From Nibribacter koreensis (GTDB lineage Bacteria; Bacteroidota; Bacteroidia; Cytophagales; Hymenobacteraceae), in the NCBI RefSeq assembly GCF_039541795.1, contig NZ_BAABGX010000001.1, forward strand, positions 1,488,001-1,552,000: a DNA stretch of 64,000 nt, read 5' to 3'. Shown here piece by piece: positions 40,336 to 48,180 of the stretch. Below the pieces are notes generated by a model that did not search any database, was not told where the DNA came from, and was given only the letters and a program-made list of their open reading frames with translations. How positions within the stretch are numbered: position 1 is the first letter of the stretch; every line of letters begins with the position of its first letter. The position numbers were made by a program, and so were the translations under genes.

Positions 40336-43300
40336 ATGCTACTGACCAAACCTGACGCTCAAACTAAAACGATTATTGGTAAGACTTACCCTGAAATACT
40401 CTTCGGGAGAAGGCAGTTTGTGCCTTTGTTGTTGGGGATGGCAATAATTGCGGTTGGCTTTATGTGCATGGCATTGGACCCAACGCCGCAGGGCTATGGT
40501 TTTCTGGGCCTCACGTTGGGACCGTTGTTGGTAGTCATCGGGTTGATGCTTCCGTTTTTCGGCATTTTCCGGGATAACAGGCCAAAAACGGAGGGACAGA
40601 TTTTACCAAAGCAAACTGAGGAAGAACAGAATGCCTGGAAGTCGTTTCACCGTTGGAACCTGTTGGTTGGCTGGGCCGTGGGCTTGGTAGCGCTAACGGT
40701 TTATGTTTTGACCTTGGAGCCTAGCACCAGTTTTTGGGACACGGGTGAGTTTATTGCGGCGGCCTACAAATTGCAGGTACCGCATCCGCCGGGGGCACCC
40801 TTGTTTTTGTTGATTGGCAGGTTGTTCACGCTGTTGAGTTTTGGCGATGTCACCCAGGTGGCCTGGTGTATGAACCTGCTGTCTGCCCTGAGCAGCGCAG
40901 GCACGGTGCTGTTTCTGTTCTGGAGCATCACCTTGGTCGCCAAGCGGCTGCTTCCCATTTCCCCAGAAGGACCAACCAAGGCCCAGCAAGCTCTGCTATT
41001 GGCCAGTGCCACGGTGGGCGCTTTGGGTTTTGCCTTCACGGACTCGTTCTGGTTTTCTGCCGTAGAGGCCGAAGTCTACGCAATGTCCTCCTTCTTCACG
41101 GCCATCGTCTTCTGGGCAGCCCTTATGTGGCAAGCCAAAGCCCATACCCCGCAGGCCGACCGCTGGCTTCTATTTCTAGCGTATTTGGTAGGCTTATCCA
41201 TTGGCGTGCATTTGCTCAACCTAGTTGCAATTCCGGCCATTGCTTTACTGGTTTATCTGCAACGCAACAAACCCACCAAGCGCGGAATTTTTATTTCCCT
41301 CCTCATCGGCGGAGCCATTGTGCTGGTAGTGATGGAAGGCGTGATTACGGGCTTGCCTACCTTGGCCGGTAGCTTTGAAGTCTTTTTTGTCAACACCTTC
41401 AGCTTGCCGTATGGTAGTGGCGCGGTGTTGTTTCTGGTGCTGCTGGCGATGGCATTGGTGTTAGGCTTGCGTTGGGCCAAGCAACATGGCAAAGCCATTC
41501 TGCATACGTCTTTAGTGGCCTTCATCTTGATTCTGACGGGCTACTCTTCTTACCTGATGGTGCCCATCCGGTCTGGCTTTAACACGCCTATTGACGAAAA
41601 CAACCCTGAGAACCTGCTCAGCTTTGTGAGCTACCTTAAGCGGGAGCAGTACGGGTCCAGGCCGTTGTTGTACGGACCGCAGTTCAATGCCCAAAGCCAG
41701 AATTATGACAAGACGGGCGCTGTCTATGCTCCCCAAAACGGCAAATATGAAGTGATAGACACCAAGTTTGAGACTACCTATCTGGCCCAGGACAAAGTTC
41801 TCTTACCGCGTTTGTATTCACCAGAGCCGTCCCATCTGCGGGCGTACCAGCAATGGGTAAACGTAGAGGCGGGCCAGAAACCCAACTTCGGGCAGAACCT
41901 TACGTTTCTTTGGAACTACCAGTTGGGTCACATGTATTGGCGGTACTTCGGGTGGAATTTTATTGGGCGAGAACATGACACCCAACACGCCGGCGTGCTG
42001 TGGCCTTGGGAACAGAAACACGACGTCCCTGCCCCGCTTTCGGTCAGTAAAGCCAGAAACCAATTCTATCTGTTACCCTTGCTCCTAGGCGTTTTTGGCC
42101 TGTTTTCCCAGTTTAAGTGCAAAACCGCAGATGCCTGGACGGTGCTCCTGCTTTTCTTCTTCACGGGCGTGGCCATTGTGGTGTACCTGAACCAACCGCC
42201 CGTGGAACCTCGGGAACGGGACTATACCTTTGCCGGCTCCTATTACGCGTTCAGCATTTGGATGGGGCTAGGCGTTCTGGCCATCGCCGAAGGCTTGAGA
42301 AAAGTAATTCAATCTGATGTTACCAGAGCGGTTGCGGCCACCTTGTTGGCGTTGTCGGTGCCGGCTATTTTGCTAGCCAAAGGTTGGGACGACCATGACC
42401 GTTCAGGCCGTTCGCATGCTATGGACAATGCCCGTAATCTGTTAAGTTCTGTAGCGCCAAATGCCATTCTATTCACCAACGGCGACAATGACACCTTCCC
42501 GCTATGGTACGCCCAGGAGGTGGAAGGCTTCCGGACGGACGTACGCGTGCTGGTCCTCCCCTACCTCAACACCGACTGGTACATTGAGCAGCTAAAAAAG
42601 CAAATGAACGCGTCTAAGCCGTTGGAAACCACCTTGGAGATGCCGCAATACGCGTTTAGCAACAACAACTATTTACCGTTTGTAGCGAACCCTAGCGTAC
42701 AGGAAAGCGGAATGGACTTGCGTCAGTATCTCACACTCCTACAACAGAATCACCCTGCCTTGCAAGTGCAGACGCAGGACGGCAGAACGCTCAATACCTT
42801 GCCTACCAAAAGACTACAACTGGCGGTGAACGTGCAGGCGGTTCTGCAGAATCAAACAGTGTCTGCAGAGCGCATGGCTCAGGTGGCAAACGTCATGCAA
42901 TGGGAGCTGCAGACCGATGCGCTAGAAAAAAAGCATTTGGTCATTCTGGACATCCTAGCCTCTAACAATTGGGAACGTCCCATTTACTTTTCCACCTCGG
43001 GCGGTGAAACGACTGAACTGGGCTTACAACCGTTCTTACAACTGGAAGGCATGGCTTTGCGCGTAGTGCCCGCCCGAAATCCTGATCCGGAGGCAGAAGC
43101 CTATGTAGACAGAGACCGCACTTCCCAAAGCCTGCTGCAGAAGTCCCGGTTTACAGGTCTGCAGAATCCAGACAACATATATGAGGATAACTTCACCACG
43201 CAGGTAGTGCCCATTTACAGAGGCAATTTCGCGAAGCTGGCTACTGCCTATTTAGAAAACAATGAGCTAGCCAAAGCACGAGCCGTCCTGCAAAAATGTC

Positions 43301-43596
43301 TCACGGCCTTACCAGATAAAGGCGCGCCGCACAATTTTGAAAGCGCTTCTTTGGTGTTGCCTTTGACGCAGGCCGGGATGCAGAAAGAAGCCAGCGACTT
43401 GACCAATTTACTAAGCCGCCGGTTTGACCAGTTGCTTACTTATTACAGCACCCAGCCGCCCTACTATGACCGCGAAAGACAGCTAAATTTGTACGGTCTG
43501 CAGTTATTGACTCAGGCTGCTTACAGCGCTAAAATGCCACAGGCCAAACAACTGGAAGCACTGTTCAACAAACACTACGTTTTAATTAAGAATTGA
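40336..43596 (+). CDS. DUF3098-like domain fused to a GT117 (DUF2723) membrane glycosyltransferase
   Basis: 1086 residues. Residues about 20-78 (ILFGRRQFVPLLLGMAIIAV and GLTLGPLLVVIGLMLPFFGI) resemble DUF3098, normally a free 80-90 residue protein with two membrane helices. From residue about 105 comes the DUF2723/GT117 core: TLEPSTSFWDTGEFIAAAYK, VPHPPGAPLFLLIGRLF and RERDYTFAGSYYAFSIWMGL; ten or more membrane segments follow, then a TPR-like tail. GT117 enzymes resemble protein O-mannosyltransferases and glycosylate secreted proteins. The linker FGIFRDNRPKTEG joining the two domains is encoded by an in-frame family P palindrome (40551-40592), which suggests fusion of two genes across an intergenic palindrome. 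Confidence 0.88.
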   Translation: MLLTKPDAQTKTIIGKTYPEILFGRRQFVPLLLGMAIIAVGFMCMALDPTPQGYGFLGLTLGPLLVVIGLMLPFFGIFRDNRPKTEGQILPKQTEEEQNAWKSFHRWNLLVGWAVGLVALTVYVLTLEPSTSFWDTGEFIAAAYKLQVPHPPGAPLFLLIGRLFTLLSFGDVTQVAWCMNLLSALSSAGTVLFLFWSITLVAKRLLPISPEGPTKAQQALLLASATVGALGFAFTDSFWFSAVEAEVYAMSSFFTAIVFWAALMWQAKAHTPQADRWLLFLAYLVGLSIGVHLLNLVAIPAIALLVYLQRNKPTKRGIFISLLIGGAIVLVVMEGVITGLPTLAGSFEVFFVNTFSLPYGSGAVLFLVLLAMALVLGLRWAKQHGKAILHTSLVAFILILTGYSSYLMVPIRSGFNTPIDENNPENLLSFVSYLKREQYGSRPLLYGPQFNAQSQNYDKTGAVYAPQNGKYEVIDTKFETTYLAQDKVLLPRLYSPEPSHLRAYQQWVNVEAGQKPNFGQNLTFLWNYQLGHMYWRYFGWNFIGREHDTQHAGVLWPWEQKHDVPAPLSVSKARNQFYLLPLLLGVFGLFSQFKCKTADAWTVLLLFFFTGVAIVVYLNQPPVEPRERDYTFAGSYYAFSIWMGLGVLAIAEGLRKVIQSDVTRAVAATLLALSVPAILLAKGWDDHDRSGRSHAMDNARNLLSSVAPNAILFTNGDNDTFPLWYAQEVEGFRTDVRVLVLPYLNTDWYIEQLKKQMNASKPLETTLEMPQYAFSNNNYLPFVANPSVQESGMDLRQYLTLLQQNHPALQVQTQDGRTLNTLPTKRLQLAVNVQAVLQNQTVSAERMAQVANVMQWELQTDALEKKHLVILDILASNNWERPIYFSTSGGETTELGLQPFLQLEGMALRVVPARNPDPEAEAYVDRDRTSQSLLQKSRFTGLQNPDNIYEDNFTTQVVPIYRGNFAKLATAYLENNELAKARAVLQKCLTALPDKGAPHNFESASLVLPLTQAGMQKEASDLTNLLSRRFDQLLTYYSTQPPYYDRERQLNLYGLQLLTQAAYSAKMPQAKQLEALFNKHYVLIKN
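40551..40592. repeat. Family P palindrome inside the DUF3098-GT117 gene
   Basis: TCCGTTTTTCGGCATTTTCC and AACAGGCCAAAAACGGA arms, 42 bases (14 codons), translated in frame at the boundary between the DUF3098-like and GT117 domains. Confidence 0.88.
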
Positions 43597-43643
43597 GAAT
43601 TGAGAATGGAAGGAGTTAGGGAAGATTGGCCATTGTAAGGAAA

Positions 43644-43683
43644 GCGTTTTTGCCTTGTTTTCCGGTAATCAGCCCAAAAACGC
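43644..43683. repeat. Dispersed palindrome, family P (left border of a composite module)
   Basis: GCGTTTTTGCCTTGTTTTCC and AATCAGCCCAAAAACGC arms; with 43841-43878 it brackets the second copy of the small-hairpin repeat. Confidence 0.85.
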
Positions 43684-43840
43684 CACTACCCCATACCTCC
43701 CTCCCGCAAGCTTATAGCTGGTGGGTAGAATGTTGCAAGTTTACAAACTTGCGCAACCGGGACTGATGATAAACGCAAGTTGAAAACTTGCCTGAATGAG
43801 TAGCTCCAAGTTGAAAACTTGAAGCAGGGAAGGGACAAAG
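43684..43840. repeat. Small-hairpin repeat R2, copy 2
   Basis: Same order as 37227-37374: CCCTCCCGCAAGCTT, GCAAGTTTACAAACTTGC hairpin, ACCGGG, GCAAGTT-GA-AAACTTGC, then CAAGTT-GAA-AACTTG and GAAGCAGG. The last stem has C to T and G to A changes relative to copy 1, keeping the pairing. Confidence 0.7.
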
Positions 43841-43878
43841 TGTTTTTAGCCTAATTTCCGGAATACAAGCCAAAAATG
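43841..43878. repeat. Dispersed palindrome, family P (right border of a composite module)
   Basis: TGTTTTTAGCCTAATTTCC and AATACAAGCCAAAAATG arms. The following bases to 44068 hold GAATGAGTGAGTGAGTGA-type simple sequence and a 7-bp tandem repeat. Confidence 0.8.
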
Positions 43879-44027
43879 GTTCTTTGCCTCTAGCCAACGC
43901 CCATCTAGCTGGCCCCCAAAATCTCTCGAGTTAGGTCTGGAATGTTCATCTTTCAGGATGACAAATGAGTGAGTGAGTGAATTATGGAGAGAATGAATGA
44001 GTAAAAAGGCTGACGGCCAAGCTGAGC

Positions 44028-44069
44028 TTAATTCTTAATTCTTAATTCTTAATTCTTAATTCTTAATTC
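44028..44069. repeat. Tandem repeat of TTAATTC (six units)
   Basis: Six uninterrupted 7-bp units. The last unit's final base is the first base of the DsbA-like gene's stop triplet (CTA, read TAG on the minus strand). A related AATTGAG repeat lies at about 43588-43604 at the end of the GT117 gene. Confidence 0.9.
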
Positions 44070-44710
44070 TAAAAAGGTATTTCCATGGCTTGAAGCAATC
44101 GCTCTTCTAGTTCCACTAGTTGGCAGTAGCCTTTGGAGATGAGGCGGGGGCCTTGGGGATGGTCCAGAAAAACGGTGGGCAGGGTGTCTACGCCTATGCT
44201 CTGGACGTATTGGAACTCTTGTTCGGTTTGCCTGAAAATTTCTTCGGTTTCAAAGACGGCCAAAAACAGATTCTCAGAAATCCCGAAGAGCCGCATAATG
44301 TCCACCAGCACCTGGGTGTTGCTGAGGTCCAGGCCGTCTGCATAAAAACTGGAGTGCAGGGCGCGCAGCACTTCTAAGGTAAGGGCAGGACGTAAGTGTC
44401 GCACCGTTAACAGCGCCCGGCAGGCTGGTTCTGTGTCATAGGTCAGCTCGGGTTCCAGAAAGACGCTGTAGTCAAAGGGCAGCTGTGATTTGGATTGCGC
44501 CCGGTGCCAGCCCACTGCCAGTTTATCACGCTCCTCTCCCGTTAAAGGTTCATGGGCGTAAGGTCTAAAACCACCCACCAGTACCTTCACCGTCAGTCTG
44601 CCAAACCACAAGGCCTGCAGCCTGCGCACTACGGGCGTAAAGCCGTAGCACCAGGCGCACATGGGGTCTGTGACATACAATAAGACGGGGTTTTCTGGTA
44701 AAACAGGCAT
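44069..44710 (-). CDS. DsbA-family (FrnE-like) oxidoreductase
   Basis: 213 residues. The redox motif CAWC lies in VTDPMCAWCYGFTPVVRRLQ near the N-terminus, an inserted helical region follows, and GVDTLPTVFLDHPQGPR gives the cis-Pro segment. There is no signal peptide, so it is cytoplasmic, like FrnE-type DsbA relatives involved in oxidative-stress tolerance. Family members catalyse disulfide exchange or isomerisation. Stand-alone gene; its stop overlaps a tandem TTAATTC repeat. Partner thiols are unknown. Confidence 0.88.
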   Translation of the reverse strand: MPVLPENPVLLYVTDPMCAWCYGFTPVVRRLQALWFGRLTVKVLVGGFRPYAHEPLTGEERDKLAVGWHRAQSKSQLPFDYSVFLEPELTYDTEPACRALLTVRHLRPALTLEVLRALHSSFYADGLDLSNTQVLVDIMRLFGISENLFLAVFETEEIFRQTEQEFQYVQSIGVDTLPTVFLDHPQGPRLISKGYCQLVELEERLLQAMEIPF

Positions 44711-44802
44711 AGAAGGCGAAAAATAGTTGCTTCTCTTTTACCGCGTTAGGTGCTAGAAAGGTTTGCCGAATTTGCCTACTCCCCTCCAGCAGATTTTTGA
44801 CC

Positions 44803-44850
44803 AGCTCCGTTTTTGGTCTGTTTTCTGGGTTTCAGTCTAAAAACGGAGCT
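44803..44850. repeat. Dispersed palindrome, family P, with extended stem
   Basis: AGCTCCG and CGGAGCT flank GTCTG/CAGTC-type inner arms (TTTGGTCTG and CAGTCTAAA). The last two bases of the palindrome are the first two bases of the SDR gene's stop triplet (44849-44851). Confidence 0.92.
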
Positions 44851-45631
44851 AGTGATGGTAGATCATTTTTACGGTCATGCCGCCGTCAATGACCAGACAC
44901 TGGCCCGTGATGAAACCAGCCTTTTCTGAGCAGAGAAACAAGGCCGCCTCGGCAATGTCTTCGGGTTTGCCCACGCGGCCCACCAGGTGTTGTTCTTTGT
45001 CTTCTTTGCTATGCGAAGGTACTTCTTTTTTGCTGTCCTTCTCCCAAGGACCCACCTCAATCCAACCGGGGGCAATGGCATTCACTCTAATCCGCTGGGG
45101 CGCCAGGCTCACGGCCAGCGAATGCGTCAAGGCTTCCAGCCCGCCTTTAGAAGCAGAGTAGCCAAACGTGTCTGGCTCAGACATGAACGCCCGCGTGGAG
45201 CTGATGTTAAGGATAGCCGGATGCTCTGCTTTCTCCAGCAAGGGCAGGGCATACTTGGCGCACAGCAAGGGACCGCGCAGGTTCACACCCAATACCCGGT
45301 CAAACTCAGACACCAGCAAGTCTTGCAAGGGGACTCTCTCTGGCGAGGCAATACCCGCATTGTTGATGAGCACGTCTATCTTTCCATGGTCATTCTGCAC
45401 ATGTTCCATTAATTGGACCACGTGCGCCTCTACGCTTACATCACACAACAGAAACTCAGCCTTCAGCTTTTGTTCCTTTAACCATTGAATTGCTTCTTGG
45501 CCTGCCTCCTGGTCGCAGTCTGTGATGATAACCTGGGCGCCTTCTCGGGCAAATGCCTGCGCCATGCCTAGTCCAATGCCTTGGGCACCGCCTGTGATGA
45601 GGACCGTTTTGTTTGAATAGGTTGTGCCCAT
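44849..45631 (-). CDS. Short-chain dehydrogenase/reductase (SDR)
   Basis: 260 residues. Classical SDR motifs: Gly-rich cofactor site VLITGGAQGIGLGMAQAF, NNAGIAS, catalytic Ser in LNISSTRAF and Tyr-x-x-x-Lys in GYSASKGGLEAL, then the APGWIEVGPWEKD substrate loop. The acidic residue after beta-2 (ITDCDQEAG) favours NAD over NADP. The reaction is alcohol/ketone oxidoreduction on an unknown substrate. It is a single gene; its stop codon lies at the edge of a palindrome that may also serve as terminator. Confidence 0.93.
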   Translation of the reverse strand: MGTTYSNKTVLITGGAQGIGLGMAQAFAREGAQVIITDCDQEAGQEAIQWLKEQKLKAEFLLCDVSVEAHVVQLMEHVQNDHGKIDVLINNAGIASPERVPLQDLLVSEFDRVLGVNLRGPLLCAKYALPLLEKAEHPAILNISSTRAFMSEPDTFGYSASKGGLEALTHSLAVSLAPQRIRVNAIAPGWIEVGPWEKDSKKEVPSHSKEDKEQHLVGRVGKPEDIAEAALFLCSEKAGFITGQCLVIDGGMTVKMIYHH

Positions 45632-45840
45632 GTATGTAGATGTTCGTTTGAGAGGTTATTCGCAGATAGGCAGAGAGAAGTTGTAAAGTCTTTCCCACCC
45701 TAAACCAGAAAGGAAGCTTTTTAAGAAAGGCGCAAGAGACAAGGCGGTGCCTGTTTTCTACGTGTCTAAAATGCTTGTTCTGCTATGCTTGCCCCCTCAT
45801 CCTAGCCTTCTCCCTCAGGGAGAAGGAACGGCGCTGTTGC

Positions 45841-45880
45841 AGTTTTCTGCCTGATTTCCAGAAAACAGGCAGAAAACGGT
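45841..45880. repeat. Dispersed palindrome, family P
   Basis: AGTTTTCTGCCTGATTTCC and GAAAACAGGCAGAAAACGG. The core uses TCTGCC/GGCAGA in place of TTGGCC/GGCCAA, a paired change. It precedes structured element copy B. Confidence 0.85.
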
Positions 45881-45919
45881 TGGAACATTCTCCTACTCCG
45901 CGCCAGCGCATGTAAACAT

Positions 45920-46490
45920 TGCAACCGCTCCCACCGCAGTCCGCTAGCCCTTGACCGAGGGCAAAGAGACTGGTCAGTTTAAGTCTCTTTGCCCAAGGGA
46001 GAAAGTAGTGGCTTATCACTTGGCAGTGGCGTAAGCCTGCTATGAAACGAATCACGGCTCACGGTGCACCTCTCTGAGCCCCCGCCCTGTCTGAGCGGTC
46101 AGCGAGTTCGGGGGCTCTTGATTCTTTTGGTTACTTTTCTCATCAAGGAGAAAAGTGACAAACCCGGGCAGGGAGGAAGATAGAGGGAATTAGGCAGGAA
46201 GGGATTGGGAGGCAGAGGCTCATGGTATATCATCGTTAGATCCTTCGGCTACGTTCAGAATGACTAGATAAACAGTATGAGCAGATAAAGTAGTCATCCC
46301 CCTACCCCCTTCAAAGGGGGACGAAGCAACTTGGAGGGCAGTCTTGGTCGTTGGTGATAACACCAACAACGGCGATAAGGATCTGCAGATGTAAACACCC
46401 CTCTACGCTCCCCTCAAGGGGAGAATCCTCGCTGCCTCAAACCCTCGTTTGGGTAATCTTCAAGGGGTGAATCTGTGGTGAGGAAGGATT
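45920..46490 (+). repeat. Structured non-coding element, copy B
   Basis: Similar to 24160-24662 over its whole length. Hairpin 1 at 45959-45994 is a perfect 13-bp stem with loop GGTCAGTTTA. GAGCCCCCG/CGGGGGCTC, GGTTACTTTTCT/AGAAAAGTGAC, GTTGGTG-ATAA-CACCAAC and CAAAC/GTTTG follow. An extra segment of about 70 bases (about 46222-46290, with GATCCTTCGGCTACGTTC) is absent from copy A. The rest of the 45632-46574 gap has GAGACAAGGCGGTGCCT near 45738 and two family P copies; no gene. Confidence 0.75.
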
Positions 46491-46512
46491 GAAGCATTTT
46501 GCAAAACAAAAA

Positions 46513-46556
46513 AACCGTTTTCAGCCTGTTTTCCGGAAAACAAGCCAAAAACGGTT
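46513..46556. repeat. Dispersed palindrome, family P, with extended stem
   Basis: AACCGTTTTCAGCCTGTTTTC and GAAAACAAGCCAAAAACGGTT. Located between structured element copy B and the end of the DEAD-box helicase gene, 19 bases from its stop. Confidence 0.93.
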
Positions 46557-46574
46557 AATAAAGACAAGACACTA

Positions 46575-47840
46575 TTACTTCTTCTTCTTTTTCTTATTGG
46601 CGTTAGACACCTTGGGCGCCTTTTTCATAGAATTCAATTTCTCCTCATGCTCGCGCATCAAGGCCATCACGTCTGGTTTGGCTTCTGAGGAAAAGTCAAT
46701 GGTGGCGGAGTAATCGTCTTTGGGAATCTCCAGCACTTTGATAGCCTTGCCCAGGAACTTCTCAATCTCGTCCAGAATCGGTTTTTCTTCGGGGCTACAG
46801 AAAGACACTGACTTCCCTTTGTGGGTACCACGACCGGTACGGCCTACGCGGTGGACGTAGTTTTCGGGCACCTCGGGGAGGTCATAATTGACCACGTATT
46901 CTACGCTGGGGATGTCAATGCCGCGGGAGCTCACGTCTGTAGCTACCAGCACTTTCACCTCGCCTTTCTTGAAGCGGGTCAAGGAGGTGAGGCGCTCCTT
47001 CTGGTCTTTGTCACCGTGCAGGGTTTCGGTGATGATGCCCACGCGTTTCATGGCTTCGTGCACGCGTTCGGCGCGCACTTTGGTCCGCACGAAGACCAGA
47101 ATCTTGCTTCCGGCGTTTTCCTGAACTACGCGCTCTAAAAAGAAACGCTTGTCATCCATGCCCACATAGGCCACCGAGTGGTCTACGTTCTTGGCCACCG
47201 GATCTTTTGGTGATACTTGAATTCGGATAGGTTTGGACACCAGCGAGTAGGCCAGGTCTTTGATGTATTCATTTATAGTCGCAGAGAAGAAGAGCGTCTG
47301 CCGTTTGCGGGGCAAGAACTTCATCAAATCCCGGATGTCTTTGATAAAACCCAGGTCCAGCATGTGGTCGGCCTCGTCCAGGATGAGAATCTCAACGCGC
47401 TCCAGTCTAATGTAGCCTTGGCTCACCAGGTCAAACATGCGGCCGGGGGTGGCCACCAGAATATCAATGCCGTCTTCTAGCTTGGCAATCTGCGGTCCTT
47501 GCTCCACTCCCCCAAACACAGAAAACGTCTTCACGCGGGTGTGCTTGCCTAAGGTCTGGAACACTTCGGTGATCTGAATGGCCAATTCACGGGTAGGTAC
47601 CATGACCAGGCACTTGATGCCGTCTTCGCGGGCGTATTGTTTGCGCTCGTGCAGTTTGTGAAGCACGGGTATGGCAAAGGCCGCCGTCTTGCCCGTACCG
47701 GTCTGGGCAATGGCCAGCACGTCCTCCCCTTTTAAGATGGGCGGAATGGCTTTGAACTGGATGTCGGTGGGCTTTTTGAAGTCCAGTTTGTCCAGCGCTT
47801 TCTTGATGGCGGGATTTATAGAGTAATCGTCAAATTTCAT
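46575..47840 (-). CDS. DEAD-box RNA helicase
   Basis: 421 residues. Motifs in order: Q motif KPTDIQFKAIPPIL, Walker A AQTGTGKTAAF, PTRELA, TPGRM, DEAD (LILDEADHML), SAT (FFSATI), LVFVRTKVRA-like segment (ILVFVRTKVR), ATDVSSRGIDIP and HRVGRTGRG. It unwinds short RNA duplexes, as in ribosome assembly or RNA decay. The C-terminus is short and ends in a run of Lys (NKKKKKK), which may bind RNA. A CACCTTTG minus-7-like element at 47914-47921 (minus strand) may be its promoter. It borders the AT-rich island on its upstream side. Confidence 0.95.
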   Translation of the reverse strand: MKFDDYSINPAIKKALDKLDFKKPTDIQFKAIPPILKGEDVLAIAQTGTGKTAAFAIPVLHKLHERKQYAREDGIKCLVMVPTRELAIQITEVFQTLGKHTRVKTFSVFGGVEQGPQIAKLEDGIDILVATPGRMFDLVSQGYIRLERVEILILDEADHMLDLGFIKDIRDLMKFLPRKRQTLFFSATINEYIKDLAYSLVSKPIRIQVSPKDPVAKNVDHSVAYVGMDDKRFFLERVVQENAGSKILVFVRTKVRAERVHEAMKRVGIITETLHGDKDQKERLTSLTRFKKGEVKVLVATDVSSRGIDIPSVEYVVNYDLPEVPENYVHRVGRTGRGTHKGKSVSFCSPEEKPILDEIEKFLGKAIKVLEIPKDDYSATIDFSSEAKPDVMALMREHEEKLNSMKKAPKVSNANKKKKKK

Positions 47841-48047
47841 GGTCGCACGGGTTTCGGCGGGAGCCGAGGGTGAAAGCGTTTCTCCTTGTACGAAACACCA
47901 GCAGAAACTTCTGCAAAGGTGCGATTTCTTTCTGGCATTTGCAGGGGGAGGCGGGGGATTTGCGGCTTGGGGGTGTTTTGAGGAAAGAGACTTAAAGTAG
48001 AGCAGGCTTCTAATAGGTAAACATTTTAGTTCTTCTGGTTATCCACC

Positions 48048-48083
48048 TCCGTTTATCTATCTAACAGTAGGCAGATAAACGGA
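48048..48083. other. Hairpin at the edge of the AT-rich island
   Basis: TCCGTTTATCT and AGATAAACGGA, 11-bp perfect arms with a 14-base loop, 98 bases before the GTG start at 48181. It is unrelated to family P. It may mark the island border or control the following genes. Confidence 0.5.
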
Positions 48084-48180
48084 AGTTTATTCCATATATT
48101 GGGTTGCTAACTAAAATAACTCCGGTTAGTTGCTAGTTATATGCAAGCTAAAAACTAATTAAACTTAAACAGAGCTAAAT

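Noticed and set aside
42091..42123. Half of a family P palindrome within the GT117 gene (GTTTTTGGCCTGTTTTCCC)
   Set aside because: The left arm matches over about 20 bases, but the right side (AAGTGCAAAACCG) barely pairs, and GVFGLFSQF is a plausible natural membrane segment. Coincidence or a decayed copy cannot be told apart.
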